DNA from: Roseococcus suduntuyensis
GTDB taxonomy: Bacteria; Pseudomonadota; Alphaproteobacteria; Acetobacterales; Acetobacteraceae
Length of the DNA: 64,000 nt
NCBI RefSeq assembly: GCF_014196305.1
Contig: NZ_JACIDJ010000001.1
Location: 1,102,290 to 1,166,289 of the forward strand
Direction: 5' to 3'
A model generated the notes under the pieces. That model did no database searches, was not told the origin of the DNA, and saw nothing but the letters and a program-made list of their open reading frames with translations. Made by a program: the position numbers and the translations under genes. Below, one piece after another: positions 8,420 through 17,174 of this stretch (within the stretch, counting starts at the first letter, position 1; each line of letters opens with the position of its first letter).

Positions 8420-9427
8420 ATGCGCCGTCCCGCCACGATCATGACCGCGCTCGCGGTCGCCGCCTTCGTCCTCGCCCCCGCCTTGGCGGAAGCCCAGCGC
8501 GCGCGCGGCGGCTTCGGCGGCAGCCGGGGTGCCCGCACCTACCAAGCGCCCCCCCCGACCAGCACCGCGCCCCAGGCCGCGCAGCCCATGCAGCGCACCC
8601 AGCAGCCGCCGATGGCACCGGGCGCCAGCACGGCCGGTCGCCCCGCGGCCGGTGCCGCGGCGGCGGGTGCGGCCGCGCGGCCGGGCTTCTTCGCGCGCAA
8701 CCCCTTCATGGGCGGGATGATGCTGGGCCTGTTCGGCGCGGGCATCTTCGGCCTGCTGGCGGGCTCGGGCTTCTTCTCGGGCTTGGGCAGCCTCGCCGGC
8801 ATCCTGGGCTTCATGCTGCAGCTGGCGCTCATCGCCGGTGTGGTCATGCTGGTGATGGCCTTCCTGCGCCGGCGCCAGCAGCCGCAGCCGGCGGGCATGG
8901 CGCGCGACATGCAGGGCGGCGGCAACCCCCCGCCCGGCCCCGGCAGCCTGGGCAATCTGAGTGGCCGTGGCACGATGGGTGCCGGTATGGGCCTGGGCGC
9001 CCGCCCCGCGCAGGAAGCCCCCGTGCAGGTCGGCCCCGCCGACTACGAGGCCTTCGAGCGCCTTCTCGCCCAGGTGAACGACGCCTGGACGCGCGAGGAC
9101 ATGGCCGCGCTGGGCCGCGTCGCCACGCCCGAGGTGGTGCAGTATTTCCGCGACGACCTGGCCGACCTCGCCGCGCGCGGCCTGAAGAACGAGACGACCG
9201 ATACGAAGCTGGAGCAGGGCGACCTGGCCGAGGCCTGGCGCGAGGGCGCGCGTGAATACGCCACCGTCGCCATGCGCTATTCCATGATCGAGGTGACGCG
9301 CGAAATCGCCAGCGGCCGCGTGGTCGAGGGCAGCGCTACCGAGCGCGGCATGGGCACCGAGATCTGGACCTTCGTGCGCGTCCAGGGCGGCCCCTGGACC
9401 CTCTCCGCCATTCAGCCCGCGGGCTGA
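8420..9427 (+). CDS. Tim44-like domain protein
   Basis: A 335-residue envelope protein. It has an N-terminal signal peptide (ALAVAAFVLAPALAEA), an Arg/Gly and Pro/Gln-rich stretch to about residue 85, then hydrophobic segments (MMLGLFGAGIFGLLAGSGFF and LAGILGFMLQLALIAGVVMLVMAFL). The C-terminal domain from about residue 205 matches Tim44: DYEAFERLLAQVNDAWTREDMAALGRVATPE...GTEIWTFVR. In mitochondria Tim44 tethers the import motor; the bacterial relatives are of unknown function. I chose ATG 8420, with GGAG 12 bases upstream, because upstream in-frame codons antisense to the CBS gene are not signal-like. Confidence 0.8.
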   Translation: MRRPATIMTALAVAAFVLAPALAEAQRARGGFGGSRGARTYQAPPPTSTAPQAAQPMQRTQQPPMAPGASTAGRPAAGAAAAGAAARPGFFARNPFMGGMMLGLFGAGIFGLLAGSGFFSGLGSLAGILGFMLQLALIAGVVMLVMAFLRRRQQPQPAGMARDMQGGGNPPPGPGSLGNLSGRGTMGAGMGLGARPAQEAPVQVGPADYEAFERLLAQVNDAWTREDMAALGRVATPEVVQYFRDDLADLAARGLKNETTDTKLEQGDLAEAWREGAREYATVAMRYSMIEVTREIASGRVVEGSATERGMGTEIWTFVRVQGGPWTLSAIQPAG

Positions 9428-9480
9428 TTGGTCCCGTGCCGGGGGGCGGCCCCATCTCGGACCGCTCCCCGGAGGCGGCG

Positions 9481-10155
9481 TCAGGCGCCTTCGCAGCCCT
9501 TGGCCTTCAGGGCCTCGGGCACCCAGCCGCGGGCCCACTTGCCGGCCTTGATGTCGGCCTCGGACTTGATCTCCTTGGCCTGGTGCGCCTCGGCCGCGGT
9601 GATCACGGCCTCGGCCTCCTCCAGCGGCACCACCACGATGCCATCCTCGTCGCAGCAGATCAGGTCACCGGGGGCCACCACCTGGCCGCCGCAGGAGATG
9701 GTGGTGCCGATCTCGCCCGGGCCTTCCTTCCAGGGGCCGGCCGGGGTGTGGCCGCGTGCCCATACGCCGAATTCCATCTTGGCGAGCGAGGACACGTCGC
9801 GCACCGCGCCGTCCAGCACCGTGCCCGCGATGCCGCGCACCATGGCGTGGCCCAGCATCAGGTCGCCCATCAGCGCCACCGACAGGTCGCCATTGCCGTC
9901 GCAGACGATGATGTCGCCCGGTTCGGCCAGATCCACCGCGCGGTGCAGCATCAGGTTGTCGCCCGAGCGCGCCTTCACCGTGAAGGCCGGGCCCACCATG
10001 CGCTTGCGGCCGCCATAGGGGTGGAAGGTGCCGCTGAAGCTTTGCAGGCGGTTCATCACGTCGCCGATATTGGCCACGGGAATGGACGCGGCGCGCTGGA
10101 TCAGCGCGGGCGAGACGCGTTGCGTGATGGGCTTGATACGAAAGCCGATGGTCAT
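9481..10155 (-). CDS. RraA / HMG-aldolase family protein
   Basis: A 224-residue RraA-fold protein. Key segments are SIPVANIGDVMNR near residue 25, the substrate-binding motif GDIIVCDGNGDLSVALMGDLM and GIAGTVLDGAVRD, where R-D match the metal/substrate residues of 4-hydroxy-4-methyl-2-oxoglutarate aldolases. Members split pyruvate aldols using a divalent metal; classical RraA instead inhibits RNase E. The C-terminal extension (KEIKSEADIKAGKWARGWVPE) is typical of aldolase-like members annotated as RraA family, and I favour an enzyme over an RNase regulator. ATG 10155. It stands alone, divergent from the LpxH-like gene. Confidence 0.8.
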   Translation of the reverse strand: MTIGFRIKPITQRVSPALIQRAASIPVANIGDVMNRLQSFSGTFHPYGGRKRMVGPAFTVKARSGDNLMLHRAVDLAEPGDIIVCDGNGDLSVALMGDLMLGHAMVRGIAGTVLDGAVRDVSSLAKMEFGVWARGHTPAGPWKEGPGEIGTTISCGGQVVAPGDLICCDEDGIVVVPLEEAEAVITAAEAHQAKEIKSEADIKAGKWARGWVPEALKAKGCEGA

Positions 10156-10388
10156 GGAATGCCTCCCTCTGAGGCCCCGATCCGACCATGGGTGGCGCGC
10201 GCGGGGAAGGGGCGGGTGGGCCGCCTGGCGCCGGAAACGCCCCGCATGGCACGCAACCCAGGACGGCGTGATGATGTTTTGGTGTCAGCCCCGAGACATG
10301 CGCCCAGCGCAGGCGTCACCGAAGATTCACGTGCGAAGCGCGTGCGGCGGCCGCAATGCCCCTCGCACAGAAAGCAGGAGCGCCGCTG

Positions 10389-11195
10389 ATGCCACCCCGA
10401 GACCGGATGATGGTGGAACGCACCATGGATGTCCGCACGGTGTTCATCTCCGACCTGCACCTCGGCACGCGCGGCGCGCGCTCCGACATGCTTCTGGACT
10501 TCCTGGCGCGGGTGCGTTGCGAGCGCCTCTATCTGGTGGGCGACATCGTGGATGGCTGGCGCCTGCGGAAGTCCTGGTACTGGCACGCGGAGTTCGACGC
10601 GGTGATCCGCGCCATCCTGGACCTCGCGAAGAACGGCACCGAGGTGATCTACATCCCCGGCAACCATGACGAGATGTTCCGCGAATGGCTGGGCCTCGAA
10701 GTGGCCGGCGTGAAGCTGATGGGCGAGGCCGAGCACCTGGCCGCCGATGGGCGCCGCTACCTCGTGATGCATGGCGATGAGTTCGACGGCGTCATCCGCT
10801 ACGCGAAGTTCCTCGCCTATCTGGGCGACCAGGCCTACACGGTCGCGCTCATCATCAACCAATGGTTCAACTTCGCCCGGCGGCGGCTCGGCTATCCCTA
10901 TTGGTCACTGAGCCAATGGCTGAAGCGCCAGGTGAAGGAGGCGGTGAAGGCCATTGACCGCTTCGAGGGCGCGCTGGCCGCCGAGGCGCGGCGGCGCGGC
11001 CTGGACGGCGTGATCTGCGGCCACATCCACCACCCCGAGATGCGGATGGTGAACGGCATCCTCTACATGAATGATGGGGACTGGGTGGAAAGCTGCTCCG
11101 CCCTCGTCGAGCACCATGACGGCGCCTTCGAACTGCTCGACTGGGGGGCGCAGCAGCGCGAACGCCACCTGCTGCGCGAGGCGGTGCCGGCCTGA
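10389..11195 (+). CDS. LpxH-like UDP-2,3-diacylglucosamine diphosphatase / metallophosphoesterase
   Basis: A 268-residue calcineurin-type phosphoesterase with the five metal motifs in order: FISDLHLG, GDIVDGWRL, PGNHDE, VMHGDEFD and CGHIHHPE. This class includes LpxH, which cleaves UDP-diacylglucosamine to lipid X in lipid A synthesis. Being first in a run with glycosyltransferase, DUF374, waaA and lpxK genes supports an envelope role. Many alphaproteobacteria use LpxI instead, so the exact substrate is an inference. ATG 10389 has AGGAG eight bases upstream; an in-frame ATG at 10407 is possible. The stop overlaps the next ATG by one base (TGATG). Confidence 0.82.
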   Translation: MPPRDRMMVERTMDVRTVFISDLHLGTRGARSDMLLDFLARVRCERLYLVGDIVDGWRLRKSWYWHAEFDAVIRAILDLAKNGTEVIYIPGNHDEMFREWLGLEVAGVKLMGEAEHLAADGRRYLVMHGDEFDGVIRYAKFLAYLGDQAYTVALIINQWFNFARRRLGYPYWSLSQWLKRQVKEAVKAIDRFEGALAAEARRRGLDGVICGHIHHPEMRMVNGILYMNDGDWVESCSALVEHHDGAFELLDWGAQQRERHLLREAVPA

Positions 11196-12223
11196 TGCGT
11201 CCCCCCTCCATGCGTTTGGTTATCATCACCGATGCCTGGCGGCCCCAGGTCAACGGCGTCGTCCGCACGCTGGAGCGCGTGGCGGGCGAGCTGGTGGCGC
11301 GCGGCGACACGGTCGAGATCATCGGCCCCGACCGCTTCGCCAACTTCCCCATGCCGGGCTATGCCGACATCCGGCTCGCGCTGCGGCCGCGCGCGCGGCT
11401 GCGCGCCCTGATGGACGCGGCCCGGCCCCAGGCCGTCCATATCGCCACCGAAGGCCCGCTCGGCCTCGCCGCGCGCGCCCTCTGCCGGGAGCGCGGCTGG
11501 CAGTTCACCACCAGCTTCCACACGCGCTTCGCGGAATACGTGACGGCGCGCACCGGCATCCCGCCGCGCTTCACCTGGGCGTTGCTGCGGCGTTTCCACA
11601 ATGCCGGCGCCGGGGTCTTCGCCGCCACGCCCTCGCTGCGCGACGAGCTTTCGGGGCGCGGCTTCGAGCGCATCCTGCCCTGGACGCGCGGCGTGGACCT
11701 CGGCCTCTTCTCCGACCAGGGCGAACGCGACACCTTCGCGGAGCTGCCGCGGCCCATCTTCCTCTATGCCGGGCGCGTGGCGGTCGAGAAGAACATCACC
11801 GCCTTCCTCGGCCTCGACCTGCCGGGCAGCAAGGTGGTGGTGGGCGACGGGCCGCAGCGCGCGGCCCTGCAATCCAGCTACCCGCGCGCGCATTTCGCCG
11901 GCTGGCGGCATGGCGCGGCGCTGGCCGACGCCTATCGCGCGGCCGATGTCTTCGTCTTCCCCTCGCGCACCGACACCTTCGGCCTGGTGCTGCTGGAGGC
12001 CATGGCCTGCGGCACGCCGGTCGCCGCCTATCCCGTGATGGGCCCGCGCGACGTGGTGGGCCCGGCCGGCGTGCTGGACGAGGATCTGGGCCGGGCCGCG
12101 CTGGCGGCGCTGGACGTGCCGCGCGCCACGGCCCGCGCCCAGGCGGAGCGTTTCTCCTGGACCTCCTGCGCCACCACCTTCCGCGACCAGCTCGTCCCGG
12201 TGGAGGGGCCTATCGCCGGTTGA
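11195..12223 (+). CDS. GT4 family glycosyltransferase
   Basis: A 342-residue GT-B glycosyltransferase. The N-terminal domain has the acceptor-side glycine-poor start LVIITDAWRPQVNGVVRTLE and the HIATEGPLG loop. The C-terminal donor domain has LYAGRVAVEKNITAFL and the diagnostic FPSRTDTFGLVLLEAMACGTPVAAYPV with the retaining E-x7-E motif. Proteins of this subtype often transfer mannose or glucuronate to diacylglycerol or to phosphatidylinositol-like acceptors. Its overlap with the phosphatase gene, a pairing I recall from other alphaproteobacteria, suggests glycolipid synthesis at the inner membrane. The acceptor is not deducible from sequence. Confidence 0.85.
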   Translation: MRPPSMRLVIITDAWRPQVNGVVRTLERVAGELVARGDTVEIIGPDRFANFPMPGYADIRLALRPRARLRALMDAARPQAVHIATEGPLGLAARALCRERGWQFTTSFHTRFAEYVTARTGIPPRFTWALLRRFHNAGAGVFAATPSLRDELSGRGFERILPWTRGVDLGLFSDQGERDTFAELPRPIFLYAGRVAVEKNITAFLGLDLPGSKVVVGDGPQRAALQSSYPRAHFAGWRHGAALADAYRAADVFVFPSRTDTFGLVLLEAMACGTPVAAYPVMGPRDVVGPAGVLDEDLGRAALAALDVPRATARAQAERFSWTSCATTFRDQLVPVEGPIAG

Positions 12224-12289
12224 GGGGCGCCCCTTGCGCCGGGGCGGCCCTCGTGCGACCCGGACAGGCAGGATGATGTACCGACTGCC

Positions 12290-12973
12290 ATGCTCCGAAA
12301 GCTGATCCGGCATCCTTCCGTGCTGGCCGCCGGGGCCTGGCTGCTGGGGGCCTATCTCGCCTTCGTCTATCGCACGACGCGGTGGGAGCTGCGCGGCTAT
12401 GACGCGGCGGCCGCCTCGGTGCAGGCGAATGGCGCCGTCATCCTCGCCTTCTGGCATGAGAACCTGCCATTGATGCCCTGGGTGGTGCTGGAATGCCGCC
12501 GCCGGGGGCTGCTGCGGCGCGGGCATGTGCTGGTCTCGCACCACCGGGATGGCATGTTCATCGGCCGCGCGGTGGCGCGCTTCCATGTGGAGCTGGCCTA
12601 TGGCTCCTCCTCGCGCGGGGGGGCGGCGGGGCTGATCGCCCTGGCGCGGCTGCTGGAGGCGCGGGAATCCGTCGCCATCACGCCCGACGGGCCGCGCGGC
12701 CCACGCCGCCAGGCGGCGGCCGGGGTGGCGGAGCTGGCCGCCAGCAGCGGCAAGGCCGTGGTGCCCGTCGCCGGCCGCTGCCGCCACGCCATCGGCATCA
12801 AGAGCTGGGACCGCATGGAAATCCCGCTGCCCTTCGGCCGCGCCCATGTGGTCGCCGGCCCGCCCATCCTGGTGCCGCCGGGGGGCGGGGAGGCGGCGCT
12901 GCCCGCCATCGCCGCCGCCATGGACGCGGCGGCGGACGCCGCCGATGCCGCCGCCGGGCGCGCGCGGCGCTGA
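12290..12973 (+). CDS. DUF374 lysophospholipid acyltransferase-like protein
   Basis: A 227-residue protein with an N-terminal hydrophobic anchor (LAAGAWLLGAYLAFVY) and the DUF374/LPLAT signature. The catalytic HxxxxD-like block is LVSHHRDGMFIGRAV, followed by GSSSRGGAAGLIALARLL and the phosphate-binding AITPDGPRGPRRQ. Relatives sit beside waaA in many alphaproteobacteria and are thought to acylate lipid A or a lipid intermediate; the reaction is not established. The start is ATG 12290, ten bases before waaA at the other end, so it is in the same operon. The last 20 residues are a low-complexity Ala/Asp tail. Confidence 0.8.
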   Translation: MLRKLIRHPSVLAAGAWLLGAYLAFVYRTTRWELRGYDAAAASVQANGAVILAFWHENLPLMPWVVLECRRRGLLRRGHVLVSHHRDGMFIGRAVARFHVELAYGSSSRGGAAGLIALARLLEARESVAITPDGPRGPRRQAAAGVAELAASSGKAVVPVAGRCRHAIGIKSWDRMEIPLPFGRAHVVAGPPILVPPGGGEAALPAIAAAMDAAADAADAAAGRARR

Positions 12974-12983
12974 GGCTGTCCTG

Positions 12984-14258
12984 ATGCTCCGGTTCTGGTC
13001 CGTCCTGGCCCGCCTCGCGGCGCCGCTGCTGCGCCCGCATCTGCGGCGCCGCGCGCGGCGGGGCAAGGAGGAGGAAGCCCGCCTGCCCGAGCGCGAGGGC
13101 CATGGCGCCGCCCGGCCCGAGGGGCCGCTCATCTGGGTCCATGCCGCCAGCGTGGGCGAGGTGCGCGCCCTTCTGCCGGTGCTGGAGGCGCTGGTGGCCG
13201 GGGCCCCGCGCCTGCATGTGCTGCTGACCACCGGCACCGTCACCTCCGCGCGGCAATTGCCCGACTGGCTCTCGCCCGCGCTGGCCGCGCGGCTGACCCA
13301 CCGCTACGCGCCGCTGGACGTGCCCGGCTGGGTGGCGCGCTTCCTCGATGGCTGGCGCCCCGACGCGGCGCTGCGGATCGAGAGCGAGATCTGGCCCAAC
13401 ACGCTGGAGGCGCTGCGCGTGCGCGGCGTGCCCGTGCTGCTGGTGAACGGGCGCATGTCGGCGCGGAGTGCCGCGATGTGGCGGCGCTTCGCCCCCGGCC
13501 TCGCGCGGCGGATGCTGGAGGGGTTTCGCGGCATCATCCCCCGCTCGGCCGAGGATGCGGCGCGGTTTTCGGCGCTGGGTGCCACGCGGCTCGGCCCGCC
13601 CGGTGATCTCAAATTCGCGGCCGAACCCCTGCCGGCGGACCCGGCGAAGCTGGAGGCGCTGCGCGAGGCCATCGGCGCCCGCCCCGTGCTGCTGGCCGCC
13701 AGCACCCATCCCGGCGAGGAGGCCCTGGTGCTGGAGGCCGCCGCCGGGTTGCGCGGCCGCTTCCCGGACCTGCTGACCATCCTGGCCCCCCGCCACCCGG
13801 AGCGCGGCGCGGCCCTGGCCCCGGAGGCGCCCCACCGCGCCACGGGCGCGCTGCCCGATGGCGGCCCCGCCTATGTGGCGGACACCATGGGAGAGCTCGG
13901 CCTGTTCTACCGCCTGGCCTCGGTGGCGCTGGTGGGCGGCAGCCTGGTGCCGCATGGCGGGCAGAACCCGCTGGAGGCGGCGCGGCTGGGCTGCCCGATC
14001 ATCCTCGGCCCGCACATGGCGAATTTCATGGAGGCGGTGACGGCATTGGAGGCCGAGGGCGGCGCGCTGCGCCTGCCCGATGCCGCGGCGCTGGCACCGG
14101 CCGTTGCCGATGTGCTAACGAATCCGGAATTGTCCCGGTCCCTGGTGGCCGGGGCCGCGCGGGTCGCGGCCCGGATGGGTGGCGCCTCGGCGGCCCGGCT
14201 GCCCGAGCGGGTGGCGGAGGCGGTGCTGGCCCTGCTGCCCGAAGGCGGCCGGGGCTGA
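12984..14258 (+). CDS. waaA: 3-deoxy-D-manno-octulosonic acid (Kdo) transferase
   Basis: A 424-residue inner-membrane GT30 enzyme that adds Kdo from CMP-Kdo to lipid IVA. Recognisable segments are WVHAASVGEVRALLPVL near residue 50, LLTTGTVTSARQLP, LRIESEIWPNTLEALRVRGVPVLLVNGRMS and, in the CMP-binding half, LAASTHPGEEALVLEA...LLTILAPRHPERG, then GGSLVPHGGQNPLEAARLGCPIILGP. Order and length are normal for WaaA. I start at ATG 12984 just after the DUF374 stop; the longer open frame from 12846 lies inside that gene. The stop TGA shares a base with a possible lpxK ATG. Confidence 0.93.
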   Translation: MLRFWSVLARLAAPLLRPHLRRRARRGKEEEARLPEREGHGAARPEGPLIWVHAASVGEVRALLPVLEALVAGAPRLHVLLTTGTVTSARQLPDWLSPALAARLTHRYAPLDVPGWVARFLDGWRPDAALRIESEIWPNTLEALRVRGVPVLLVNGRMSARSAAMWRRFAPGLARRMLEGFRGIIPRSAEDAARFSALGATRLGPPGDLKFAAEPLPADPAKLEALREAIGARPVLLAASTHPGEEALVLEAAAGLRGRFPDLLTILAPRHPERGAALAPEAPHRATGALPDGGPAYVADTMGELGLFYRLASVALVGGSLVPHGGQNPLEAARLGCPIILGPHMANFMEAVTALEAEGGALRLPDAAALAPAVADVLTNPELSRSLVAGAARVAARMGGASAARLPERVAEAVLALLPEGGRG

Positions 14259-14326
14259 TGGCAAGCAAGGCGGCGGCCCCCTTTCGGGGCGCGCCGGAAG
14301 AAGCGGAAGGAAGGTCGGTCAAACGC

Positions 14327-15313
14327 ATGCGGGCTCCGGATTTCTGGGGCCGCGACGGGGGGGTGTGGCCTGTGCTCCTCTCCCCCATCGCGGCGATCTA
14401 TGCGGGGGCGACGGCGCGGCGCATGGCGCGGCCGGGCTGGGAAGCCCCCGTGCCCGTCTTTTGCTGCGGCGGCGCCACGGCGGGCGGCGCAGGCAAGACG
14501 ACGCTGGCGCTCGATCTCGGCCGGCGGCTGTCCACCCTGGGCGTCTCGGCGCATTTCCTGATGCGGGGCTATGGCGGCAGCGTGAAGGGCCCGCTGCGCG
14601 TCCGCCCGGAGCAGCATGGCAGCGAACAGGTGGGCGACGAGGCGCTGCTGCTGGCGGCACTCGCCCCCACCTGGGTCAGCGCCGACCGTGCCGCCGGCGC
14701 GCAGCTTGCCGTGGAGGCGGGGGCGGGCGCCATCATCATGGATGACGGGCTGCAGAACCCGACGCTGACCAAGACGCTCTCCCTGCTGACCATTGATGGC
14801 AATTACGGCTTCGGCAATGGCCGCGTGATCCCGGCCGGGCCGCTGCGCGAGCCCGTGGCCATGGCCGCCGCCCGCTGCGCCGCCGCCGTGCTGATCGGCT
14901 CGGACGAGACGGGGGCGCTTTCGGCCCTGCCGCCCGGTATGCCCGTGCTGCGCGGCGACCTGGCGCCCGGGCCGGAGATGGAGGCGCTGGCGGGCGAAAA
15001 TGTCTTCGCCTTCTGCGGCATCGCCAACCCGCGCAAATTCCTCAACACGCTGCGGCTGGGGGGCGCGGTGCTGGCGGGCAGCGAATGCTTCGCCGACCAC
15101 TACCCCTTTGACGAGGGCGATATGCGCGCCCTGCTGGAACGCGCGGCCGGGCTGAACGCCATCCCTGTCACCACGCGCAAGGACTGGGTCCGCATCCCGA
15201 TCGCGTTCCGCGACCAGGTGCGCGTGGTCAGCGTGGGGCTGGTGTGGGAGGCGGAATCGGCGGCGATGCTGGATGCCATGCTGGCGGCGCAGTTCCAGCC
15301 TGTGGTGGCGTAG
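14327..15313 (+). CDS. lpxK: Tetraacyldisaccharide 4'-kinase
   Basis: A 328-residue kinase that phosphorylates the 4' position of the lipid A disaccharide. It starts with the family-typical RAPDFWGRDGG, has a short membrane-associating helix, a P-loop GGATAGGAGKTTLALDLG, then LMRGYGGS, VGDEALLLA and the catalytic IIMDDGLQNPTL. The frame is open from an ATG at 14258 overlapping the waaA stop, but those 23 codons have atypical codon use for this genome (GAA, AAA, GGA, TTT). GGAAGG lies about 12 bases before ATG 14327, so I prefer the latter. Its TAG is the first triplet of a tandem repeat array. Confidence 0.9.
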   Translation: MRAPDFWGRDGGVWPVLLSPIAAIYAGATARRMARPGWEAPVPVFCCGGATAGGAGKTTLALDLGRRLSTLGVSAHFLMRGYGGSVKGPLRVRPEQHGSEQVGDEALLLAALAPTWVSADRAAGAQLAVEAGAGAIIMDDGLQNPTLTKTLSLLTIDGNYGFGNGRVIPAGPLREPVAMAAARCAAAVLIGSDETGALSALPPGMPVLRGDLAPGPEMEALAGENVFAFCGIANPRKFLNTLRLGGAVLAGSECFADHYPFDEGDMRALLERAAGLNAIPVTTRKDWVRIPIAFRDQVRVVSVGLVWEAESAAMLDAMLAAQFQPVVA

Positions 15314-15474
15314 CGTCTGATCCGCGGAGGCCTATCGCCGGAGCGGTGAATCAGCCGCTCATCTAAGCGTCTGATCCGCGGAGGCGGGACGCCGGAGCGA
15401 TGAATCTGCCGCTCATCCAAGCGTCTGATCCGCGGAGGCGGGACGCCGGAGCGGTGAATCAGCCGCCGCTAAGC
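15311..15474. repeat. Three tandem 54-bp palindromic units after lpxK
   Basis: Units begin GCGTCTGATCCGCGGAGGC at 15313, 15367 and 15421, exactly 54 bp apart, and each ends around GTGAATC(A/T)GCCGC. The first unit's leading TAG is the lpxK stop codon. Within a unit TGATCCGC pairs with GCGG...ATCA. Same family as the copies after cysK, the 22.7-kb lipoprotein and the 2Fe-2S gene. Confidence 0.85.
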
Positions 15475-15488
15475 CCACTATACCGACC

Positions 15489-15508
15489 GGACGGTTGACA
15501 AACCGTCC
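15489..15508. promoter_or_regulatory. Palindromic TetR-type operator with TTGACA -35
   Basis: GGACGGTT and AACCGTCC are perfect inverted arms separated by GACA, flanked by a looser ACCGG/CCGGT pair. This resembles TetR-family operators. The sequence TTGACA at 15495-15500 is inside it and is a good -35, although no strong -10 follows. It lies 20 bases upstream of the tetR ATG, so autorepression and control of tetR-devBCA are likely. Confidence 0.65.
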
Positions 15509-15528
15509 AGCCGGTCTAGCTCAGAGGC

Positions 15529-16107
15529 ATGCTGGAACGCCCCCCGCCGCCCCCTGACGCGCCCACCCGCATCCTCGACGCCGCCGAGCGCATCGTGCAG
15601 GCGCGCGGTGTCACGGCACTCACACTGGAGGCCGCGGCGCGCGAGGCCGGGGTGTCCAAGGGCGGGCTGCTCTACCATTTCGCCTCCAAGGAGGCGCTGC
15701 TGGCCGGGTTGCTGGGGCGCCTCGCCGACCGCGTGGCCGCCGAGTTCGAGGCGGTGCTCGACGCCCAGCCCCCGCACCTCGCCCGCACCACCCGCGCCAT
15801 TCTGGCCTGGACCTTCGACGACCCGCATATGGTGTGCGAGCAGCACCAGCGCGCCGCCGCCGTCTTCCTCGCCGCCTTCCACCATGACCCGGCGCTGCTC
15901 GACCCCATCCGCCGCGTCTTCGCCGACATCCGGGCGCGGCTGCGCCAGGACGCCCTGCCACCGGGCCATGCGCTGGCCATCATGGCGGCGGGCGACGGGC
16001 TGTTCATGGGCCGCATCTTCGGCATGTACGAGATGGACGCCGAGGGACTGGCCGCCATGCGCGCCGCCCTCGAACGCCTCGCCGTGCCGCAGGCGGGGTC
16101 GCCATGA
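15529..16107 (+). CDS. TetR/AcrR family transcriptional repressor
   Basis: A 192-residue regulator. The N-terminal helix-turn-helix reads RILDAAERIVQARGVTALTLEAAAREAGVSKGGLLYHFASKEALLAGLL (about residues 14-62), a textbook TetR DNA-binding domain. The C-terminal ligand domain (residues 75-190) is of the AefR-like type with WTFDDPHMVCEQHQR. The ATGA overlap with the downstream membrane fusion gene shows it is cotranscribed with devBCA. The palindromic operator 20 bp upstream suggests it represses its own operon and is released by a substrate of the exporter. Confidence 0.88.
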   Translation: MLERPPPPPDAPTRILDAAERIVQARGVTALTLEAAAREAGVSKGGLLYHFASKEALLAGLLGRLADRVAAEFEAVLDAQPPHLARTTRAILAWTFDDPHMVCEQHQRAAAVFLAAFHHDPALLDPIRRVFADIRARLRQDALPPGHALAIMAAGDGLFMGRIFGMYEMDAEGLAAMRAALERLAVPQAGSP

Positions 16108-17174
16108 AGCGCCCCCTTCTGCTGGCCCTGGTGCTGGGCGGGGCCGCGCTGGGCGGCGCCTGGCTCATGCTGGGCCAGGGTGCCCCCCCGCCCGAACCCG
16201 CCCCCGCCACTGCCGCGACCCTGCCCGAGGCCATGGGCGTGGGTGCGCTGGGCCGCATCGAGCCCGCCTCGCGCATCCGCCGGCTGAACCAGCCGGGGGG
16301 GATGAACGTCTCGCGCCTCTCCGCCCTGCATGTGGAGGAGGGGCAGGACGTTGCGGCCGGCCAGTTGCTCGCCGAATTCGCGGATGTGGCCCAGAAGGAA
16401 GCCGCCATCGCCCAGGCGCGCGGCCAGCTGGAGGAACAGCGCGCGGCCCTCGCCCGCACGCGCGAGGCCGCCCGCCCCTCGGAGCGCGAAGCCCAGCGCG
16501 CCCGCATCGAGAGCCTGGCCGCCCAGGTGGAGCTCGCCCGGCGCGAGGCGGCGCGGGCCACGCGCCTGGTGCCCTCCGGCGCCGGCGCCGAGGCGGCGGC
16601 CGAACGCGCCCGCTTCTCCCTGACCCGGCTGGAGGCTGAGCGCGCCCAGGCCGAGGCTGACCTCGCCACCCTCACCGCTGCCCGCCCCGAGGACCTGGCG
16701 CTGGCCGAGGCGCGGGTGGCGGTGGCGGAAGCGACACTGGCCAAGGCCGAGGCCGATGCCGAACTCTCCCGCGTGCGGGCGCCCATCGCCGGCACCATCC
16801 TGCGCATCTTCGCCCGGCCGGGCGACCAGGTGGGCAGCGACGGGCTGATGGAGATGGCCGACCTCAGCCGCATGGAGGTGGTGGCCGATGTCTTCGAGAC
16901 GGACGTGGCCCGCCTGCGCCTGGGTGCCACCGCCGAGGTCATCATCCCCGGCGAGGCCCGCCGCCTGCCCGCCACCCTCAGCGAGATCGGCTGGCAGGTG
17001 CGCCGCACCACCCAGGCCGGCACCGACCCCGTGGCGGCGGTGGACGCCCGCACGGTGGAGGTGCGCCTGACCCTCTCCGACGAGGCCGCCGCCCTGGTGC
17101 GCCGGCGCAGCAACATGCAGGTGCAGGTGGCCATACGTCCCAATGGCCCGACGCCGCTGGCGTTCCGCCGATGA
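16104..17174 (+). CDS. devB: DevB-like ABC exporter membrane fusion protein
   Basis: A 356-residue periplasmic adaptor. One N-terminal anchor helix (LLLALVLGGAALGGAWLMLG) is followed by a lipoyl/barrel half (MGVGALGRIEPASRIRRLNQP...VEEGQDVAAGQLLAEF), a long Ala/Glu/Arg coiled coil (about residues 95-215) and the second barrel half (SRVRAPIAGTILRIFARPGDQVG). The pattern VGALGRIEP is typical of the DevB subfamily. DevB links DevC/DevA to a TolC-like outer-membrane channel. In heterocyst-forming cyanobacteria the system exports glycolipids; the cargo here is unknown. No tolC gene is in the window. Confidence 0.87.
   Translation: MKRPLLLALVLGGAALGGAWLMLGQGAPPPEPAPATAATLPEAMGVGALGRIEPASRIRRLNQPGGMNVSRLSALHVEEGQDVAAGQLLAEFADVAQKEAAIAQARGQLEEQRAALARTREAARPSEREAQRARIESLAAQVELARREAARATRLVPSGAGAEAAAERARFSLTRLEAERAQAEADLATLTAARPEDLALAEARVAVAEATLAKAEADAELSRVRAPIAGTILRIFARPGDQVGSDGLMEMADLSRMEVVADVFETDVARLRLGATAEVIIPGEARRLPATLSEIGWQVRRTTQAGTDPVAAVDARTVEVRLTLSDEAAALVRRRSNMQVQVAIRPNGPTPLAFRR

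Noticed and set aside
14258-14326. N-terminal extension of LpxK from ATG overlapping waaA stop
   Set aside because: Codon use is atypical and the conserved start RAPDFW fits ATG 14327; kept as an alternative in the feature.
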